Notes under the pieces: model-generated | The model's input: only the letters and a program-made list of their open reading frames with translations | Told to the model about the DNA's origin: nothing | The model's database searches: none | Program-made: the position numbers and the translations under genes | Assembly (NCBI RefSeq): GCF_021245985.1 | Contig: NZ_JAJQXA010000009.1 | Coordinates: forward strand, 70,383 to 134,382 | Reading direction: 5' to 3' | DNA from: Flavobacterium soyae | GTDB taxonomy: Bacteria > Bacteroidota > Bacteroidia > Flavobacteriales > Flavobacteriaceae | Length of the DNA: 64,000 nt | Shown: positions 60,169 to 64,000 of the stretch, in pieces | How positions within the stretch are numbered: the stretch's first letter is position 1 | Layout: the number at the start of each line of letters is the position of its first letter

Positions 60169-62598
60169 CTAAGCTCTTTTTCTAACCTTATTTTTGACAG
60201 CGTTATAGTCTATAAAATATTTTACGCTAACAGAAAAAATGTGTTTTAAGGCGTCATTAGTCAATAGGCTTGTTACATTATTTTTGAAATCTTTATCGAT
60301 AATACGTTCAAAATTAGAGGCATTGTTTCTGTATAAGGCTGAAAGCTGACTTCCGGGCGCAAACCACCATGAATAGGATAAATCTGCATTCCAGGAATAA
60401 AAACTTGAGTTTTTGTTTTCGGTATATTGCGGATACGGATCTAGGGTCCCGTCTGTTTCAAGCTGTAAAATATCTTTATTTTCTGCCGAAGACCAATATT
60501 GGCGAACGGCTAAATTAAGTGTCATAGTGCTGTTAATAGCATATTTTCCTGATATAGTATTGGCGTATGTAATTACGTCACGATTAGCAAAAACAATAGT
60601 TTCGGGAGTGGTTTCATTATCGTCATCATCATAACTGTCAATGTATCCTTTGTTATTGTTTCTTTTAAGAAAGCTAAAACTGTAAATTAATAGAAGCTTA
60701 TCATTAAAGCGATATCGCGGACTGATGTCGGCACCATAAGCTGCTCTTCCGGGCTCATCGGCAATGGATATTGACGGATTAAAATCTATAGCAAATTTAT
60801 GATTGTAATTTGTAGAAACGCTTGCCCAAGCATCTAATTTTCTAGGAATTATAACATACCTGTTCTCTGCCCTTGGTTCGTAATAATCATGCGATTCCAA
60901 TGGAGAAATTTCAATACCCCCTCCATAATAATTGTTTTTTACGGTGCTTAAATTTACTTCTGCTTCAATTCGGTTTGCCTGTACTTTTCCAGATTCTTTA
61001 TTGAATTCAGAATACATTTCATAGTCAATCTTGAAGCTATTAAAAAGTTTAGTTGGGTTAAGAATTCTGTAGTTGGCATTTCCGTAAAAATTGTAATAAT
61101 TAGTATAGAAATTGATTCCCATATCATTTGGATCAAAATCTTTTGAGACAAAATCAGTTCCTAAACTATAACGATAATTACCGCTTGTTTCTGCAAAACT
61201 AACAGTTGAGAAAACACCGTTTGTGTCTTCGGTATCATTTATTGTGCTGTATTTTACATTTCCAAACAAGCTGTAAGTATTGGCTTTAGTATTTAAATCC
61301 CATGCTAAACCAGTTACATTGGCATCTTTATAATGACCATTTCTGGTAACATTTGTGTTTATAAAAGTAACAGATGAATTTTTTCTAAAACGCTGATCCA
61401 GTACCAAAACATTATAATTTGTGAGCGGTTCTACAACTTCACGTCTGGTTTCGCCTGAAATAGTATCTTTTATGGTTGCAAAAGTTTTTTCGGTAACAGC
61501 ATTTAGAATTCCAACTCCTAAACCATTTTTAGTTCTTCCTGAAAATTTTAAAGCATTAATAAGATTAACGTTTTGTACTGTTTCAATAATTTCTTCATTG
61601 TCTTTTAAATCTGGTTCGACAGAAGGTTTACCGCCAATTCTTCTCGAATAAAACATATTTCCTTTATTAAACAAATCTGTTCCTTCGGTAAAAAATGCCC
61701 TGTTTTCATTGAACTGCTGTTCAAACGGACCTAAGTTTAAAATTTGATCGTCGTATTTTGTCTGTCCAAAATCAGGAACTAAAATAGCATCAACAGTAAA
61801 AGCATCGGTGATCCCGTATTTTATGTCCATTCCGCCTTTTACGGTTCCGTATGTTTTTTGTCCTTCTCCTGCATTTAAATAATAGGAAGCATAAGGCATA
61901 AAAAACAATCGGGTAGGAGGTTTTATATTTTCAATTCCTTCTAAAACCCCGGCCTGCTGCGTAAAAGTTCCAATTTTTCTATCAACAAAGTTCCAGGTAT
62001 ATTTATAACGTGTACGTTTTATTTCTCTGAAAAAATTAATTCCCCAGGTCTGTTTGTTTTCCTGTGAAAAACGCAATGCCGAATATGGAATTTTTATTTC
62101 TACAACCCATCCGTTTTCAATAATCGAAGCTTTACTTATCCAAACGGCGTCCCAGGAATAATCTTCGCCATTTGCATCGGTCATAATACAATCTCCCTGA
62201 ACATCAGCAGCAGAAACATAAAACATAAAGTCCTGCTGGCCGTCATTAAAACCGTTTATAAAGACCCCAAAGATATCTGCAGTTCCAAAATTGTCACGCT
62301 GCGAAATCTCTTTTAAAATTTTATCAGGTTCATCATCATACATCATGGCGCCAATGTAAATCGCATCATTATCATATAAAACCTTGATATTAGTTTTTTT
62401 ATTCTCCGGAACGGCTTTTCCGTTATCTGGTTCGAAGGTGATAAAGTCTGAGGCTGTTGCAGCATTTTCCCACTCGTTTTCATTTAATTTTCCATCAATA
62501 GAAATGTTTTGCGAAATAGATTTCGCCTGCAATGCTTTTTTTTGACTGAAACACCAAAAAGTAGATAAAAGAAGAGTTAGAAAAACAAGTTTTTTCAT
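60169..62598 (-). CDS. DUF5916 outer-membrane-like protein with N-terminal CBM9-like domain
   Basis: 809 residues. Signal peptide about 1-19 (ends in CFSQ). Residues about 20-215 look like a family 9 carbohydrate-binding domain: IDGKLNENEWENAATASDF, TNIKVLYDNDAIYIGAMMYDDEP and VEIKIPYSALRF. The rest (about 230-809) is the DUF5916 region, beta-strand dense with aromatic ends, as in outer-membrane beta-barrels. Common in Bacteroidetes and unassigned; one idea is a surface glycan-binding barrel, from domain order only. No SusC/SusD or glycoside hydrolase adjoins, so it is not part of a utilisation locus here. Confidence 0.86.
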   Translation of the reverse strand: MKKLVFLTLLLSTFWCFSQKKALQAKSISQNISIDGKLNENEWENAATASDFITFEPDNGKAVPENKKTNIKVLYDNDAIYIGAMMYDDEPDKILKEISQRDNFGTADIFGVFINGFNDGQQDFMFYVSAADVQGDCIMTDANGEDYSWDAVWISKASIIENGWVVEIKIPYSALRFSQENKQTWGINFFREIKRTRYKYTWNFVDRKIGTFTQQAGVLEGIENIKPPTRLFFMPYASYYLNAGEGQKTYGTVKGGMDIKYGITDAFTVDAILVPDFGQTKYDDQILNLGPFEQQFNENRAFFTEGTDLFNKGNMFYSRRIGGKPSVEPDLKDNEEIIETVQNVNLINALKFSGRTKNGLGVGILNAVTEKTFATIKDTISGETRREVVEPLTNYNVLVLDQRFRKNSSVTFINTNVTRNGHYKDANVTGLAWDLNTKANTYSLFGNVKYSTINDTEDTNGVFSTVSFAETSGNYRYSLGTDFVSKDFDPNDMGINFYTNYYNFYGNANYRILNPTKLFNSFKIDYEMYSEFNKESGKVQANRIEAEVNLSTVKNNYYGGGIEISPLESHDYYEPRAENRYVIIPRKLDAWASVSTNYNHKFAIDFNPSISIADEPGRAAYGADISPRYRFNDKLLLIYSFSFLKRNNNKGYIDSYDDDDNETTPETIVFANRDVITYANTISGKYAINSTMTLNLAVRQYWSSAENKDILQLETDGTLDPYPQYTENKNSSFYSWNADLSYSWWFAPGSQLSALYRNNASNFERIIDKDFKNNVTSLLTNDALKHIFSVSVKYFIDYNAVKNKVRKRA

Positions 62599-62806
62599 GA
62601 AAATTCGAACAAAAATGATTGTAAAAGTACTTTAATTTAGAAATAATAGACAGCATTTTGTTCTACTTGTTACAGTTTAAGTTTCAAAATTTCCATTTTA
62701 TTCTGCTTTTTTTAAGAAAAGTGACTAAAATGTTATGATTTTTAGCGTGAGATAAAATCTTACAGAAAGATCTTTTTTATGTTAATAATGTTAAATTTTA
62801 AGCAAA

Positions 62807-62829
62807 AAAAGCCTGATTTACAGGCTTTT
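62807..62829. terminator. Terminator upstream of the L,D-transpeptidase
   Basis: AAAAGCCTG / CAGGCTTTT stem with a 5-nt loop. It ends just before the -33 box of the following promoter and shields it from upstream transcription. Confidence 0.82.
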
Positions 62830-62831
62830 AT

Positions 62832-62861
62832 TTTGATGATTTTCAAAAATTTATACTTTTG
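62832..62861 (+). promoter_or_regulatory. Promoter of the murein L,D-transpeptidase gene
   Basis: TTTG at 62832-62835, an 18-bp gap and TACTTTTG at 62854-62861: near-perfect consensus, about 36 bp before the ATG. Confidence 0.75.
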
Positions 62862-62897
62862 CTCTACCCAAATTTATTATTAACCTAAAGAAATTCA

Positions 62898-63623
62898 ATG
62901 ATTTACAAAATTTACCCGCTGCTGGTGTTTTTTCTATTGTCTTTTGGAAAAGATTCAAAAAACACTCCCGAATTAAAACCTGCAACAACAAAAAGTATTG
63001 CGAAAGTTGAAACAAACCTTTCTGTTGATGCAAAAATTGAAAATGTTTATAATACATTAAATTCAAACAATTGTAAACTTCCTGATCTTAGGACTTTTAC
63101 TGAAGCAATGAAAGGATTTTATCTTTTGAAAGAAAGAGGGATTGTTCAGAAAAACATTCTGACATTGATTGATTTTAGTCTTTCATCAAATACCAAACGT
63201 CTTTGGGTAATTGATATGACTACAAATACGGTATTATTTAATTCTTTGGTAGCTCACGGAAGAAATACCGGAGAAGAATTTGCATCAGCATTTTCTAACT
63301 TAAACTCTTCATTTAAAAGTAGTTTAGGTTTTTATGCAACTGGCGAAATCTACCAAGGAAAACATGGGGCTTCATTACGTTTAGACGGTCTTGAAAGAGG
63401 TTTAAACGACAACGCCCGAGAAAGAGGAGTTGTGATGCATGGGGCTGATTATGTATCTGAATCATTTATCAGAGATCACAAAAGATTAGGCAGAAGCCAA
63501 GGCTGCCCTGCTGTTCCTGTTGAATTGACAGATGAAATAATCCAAACTATTAAAGACAAATCATGTTTGTATATCTACCATCCGTCAAGAAGCTTTACGA
63601 TGGAAGAGAAACTAATCTCTTAG
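62898..63623 (+). CDS. Murein L,D-transpeptidase catalytic-domain (YkuD_2-like) protein
   Basis: 241 residues. An N-terminal hydrophobic segment (IYKIYPLLVFFLLSFG) looks like a signal or anchor. The catalytic part (about 85-230) has LWVIDMTTNTVLFNSLVAHG, GFYATGEIYQGKHGASLRL, the His in GVVMHGADYVS and the catalytic Cys in RLGRSQGCPAVPVE (about 198-211), the family's Ser-x-GCp. Such enzymes make 3-3 peptide cross-links or attach proteins in peptidoglycan; the substrate is not certain. It overlaps tail to tail by 12 bp with a second L,D-transpeptidase on the - strand. Confidence 0.88.
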   Translation: MIYKIYPLLVFFLLSFGKDSKNTPELKPATTKSIAKVETNLSVDAKIENVYNTLNSNNCKLPDLRTFTEAMKGFYLLKERGIVQKNILTLIDFSLSSNTKRLWVIDMTTNTVLFNSLVAHGRNTGEEFASAFSNLNSSFKSSLGFYATGEIYQGKHGASLRLDGLERGLNDNARERGVVMHGADYVSESFIRDHKRLGRSQGCPAVPVELTDEIIQTIKDKSCLYIYHPSRSFTMEEKLIS

Positions 63624-64000
63624 TTTAGCATACAAATCTGAATCAAGATTATAAATATCAGCTCTAAAAATGAGCTGATTTTTTTTGCTCCAAGCCGTCC
63701 AATACCATTGATATAAAGCATATTTCTTGGTAATTTTAAAGCTCATGGTTTTTTTAGAGGCAATTATAGTATCGATTTTTTCTTTAGAAAACCTTTCAGG
63801 ATCATCCAGAATATGTTCAGCCAATTCAAGCGGATTTTCAACACGAACACAACCAGAGCTCAATGAACGATTGTTGCGTTCAAAATAATTTCTGTGGTTG
63901 GTATCATGCAGGTAAACACTGTGGTGATTAGGAAACAAAATTTTCATTAATCCTAATGAGTTATTATAACCCGGACTTTGAACATATCTGTAATTGTTAG
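63612..64000 (-). CDS. L,D-transpeptidase (YkuD), C-terminal part, truncated by window end
   Basis: The frame stays open to the right edge, so only the C-terminal about 129 residues are seen; the ATG at 63947 is internal, not the start. The visible part has SLGLMKILFPNHHSVYLHDT (YkuD His) and SLSSGCVRVENP (catalytic Cys), then a helix-rich tail. This matches large periplasmic L,D-transpeptidases of the YcbB type, which form 3-3 cross-links in peptidoglycan. It converges with the YkuD_2-like gene and shares its last 12 bp. Signal peptide and start lie beyond the window. Confidence 0.9.
   Translation of the reverse strand, partial: NNYRYVQSPGYNNSLGLMKILFPNHHSVYLHDTNHRNYFERNNRSLSSGCVRVENPLELAEHILDDPERFSKEKIDTIIASKKTMSFKITKKYALYQWYWTAWSKKNQLIFRADIYNLDSDLYAKLRD

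Noticed and set aside
60169-62598. Polysaccharide utilisation locus
   Set aside because: No SusC/SusD pair, glycoside hydrolase or hybrid two-component regulator nearby; the CBM9-like domain alone is insufficient.
1-64000. CRISPR arrays
   Set aside because: Repeats found are inverted or dispersed with irregular spacing; no array of equal direct repeats with unique spacers is seen.
1-64000. Prophage, integrase or intact insertion sequence
   Set aside because: No transposase, integrase or phage structural gene recognised; only MITE-like and REP-like short elements.

Overview
The window is a stretch of chromosome from a Flavobacterium-like member of the Bacteroidetes (Flavobacteriia). Support for this comes from the AT-rich sequence, the absence of Shine-Dalgarno sites, promoters of the TTG/TTTG-N18-22-TAnnTTTG type, a gliding/T9SS type B sorted protein, a T9SS Plug (DUF5103) protein, DUF5916, a folK-deoxynucleoside kinase fusion and many flavobacterial dispersed hairpin repeats. 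Most genes are housekeeping or general metabolism. I see no prophage, integrase, intact transposase, CRISPR array, rRNA operon or polysaccharide utilisation locus.

Layout. 1-2 kb: four small SRPBCC and VOC proteins alternating on the + strand. 2-4.4 kb: serB, then 1 kb of packed repeats. 4.4-8.2 kb: a GH3-family protein, a DUF2797 protein and a family 9 glycosyltransferase. 8.3-13.8 kb (-): AsmA-like protein, alpha/beta hydrolase and sppA. 13.9-21.2 kb: folK-dNK fusion, a lectin-like T9SS cargo, an RNA methyltransferase, DUF1573 and mutS. 21.3-22.5 kb: tRNA-Gly(GCC), tRNA-Leu(UAA), DUF1508 and a repeat-rich lipoprotein. 22.8-28 kb: waaA, a DegT aminotransferase, galE, a small toxin-antitoxin-like pair boxed by long inverted repeats, and fabD. 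28-32 kb: DUF983, an AraC regulator, yceI, a YjdI-like ferredoxin and pirin. 32-37.4 kb: glyoxylate shunt (aceB, aceA) with a divergent ScfR/RamB-like regulator. 37.6-43.3 kb: Crp/Fnr, DUF6370, purT, a membrane protein, a U32 protein and DUF2383. 43.8-51.6 kb: aminotransferase, desaturase, rsmG, an orphan protein, pruA, apaG and the T9SS Plug. 51.7-58.3 kb: SNF2 helicase, methyltransferase, GxxExxY protein, map and DUF445. 58.5-64 kb: gpmI, DUF5916 and two convergent L,D-transpeptidases, the second cut by the window end.

Genes that work together. aceB/aceA and their divergent regulator form the acetate/fatty-acid glyoxylate module. A 14-bp palindrome lies over the predicted aceB promoter. yceI and pirin carry the same 16-bp palindrome at exactly the same distance (22 bp) from their -7 boxes, which suggests one shared regulator. 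waaA, DegT and galE serve surface glycans. The Plug protein and the type B cargo both belong to type IX secretion. Intergenic DNA is unusually rich in dispersed hairpin families: at least six families, with several copies each.

The most unusual structures are the boxed toxin-antitoxin-like unit at 26371-27180, the paired yceI/pirin operators, the aceB operator and the repeat families. I found no clear new multi-gene system. Functional calls rest on motif reading without database searches.
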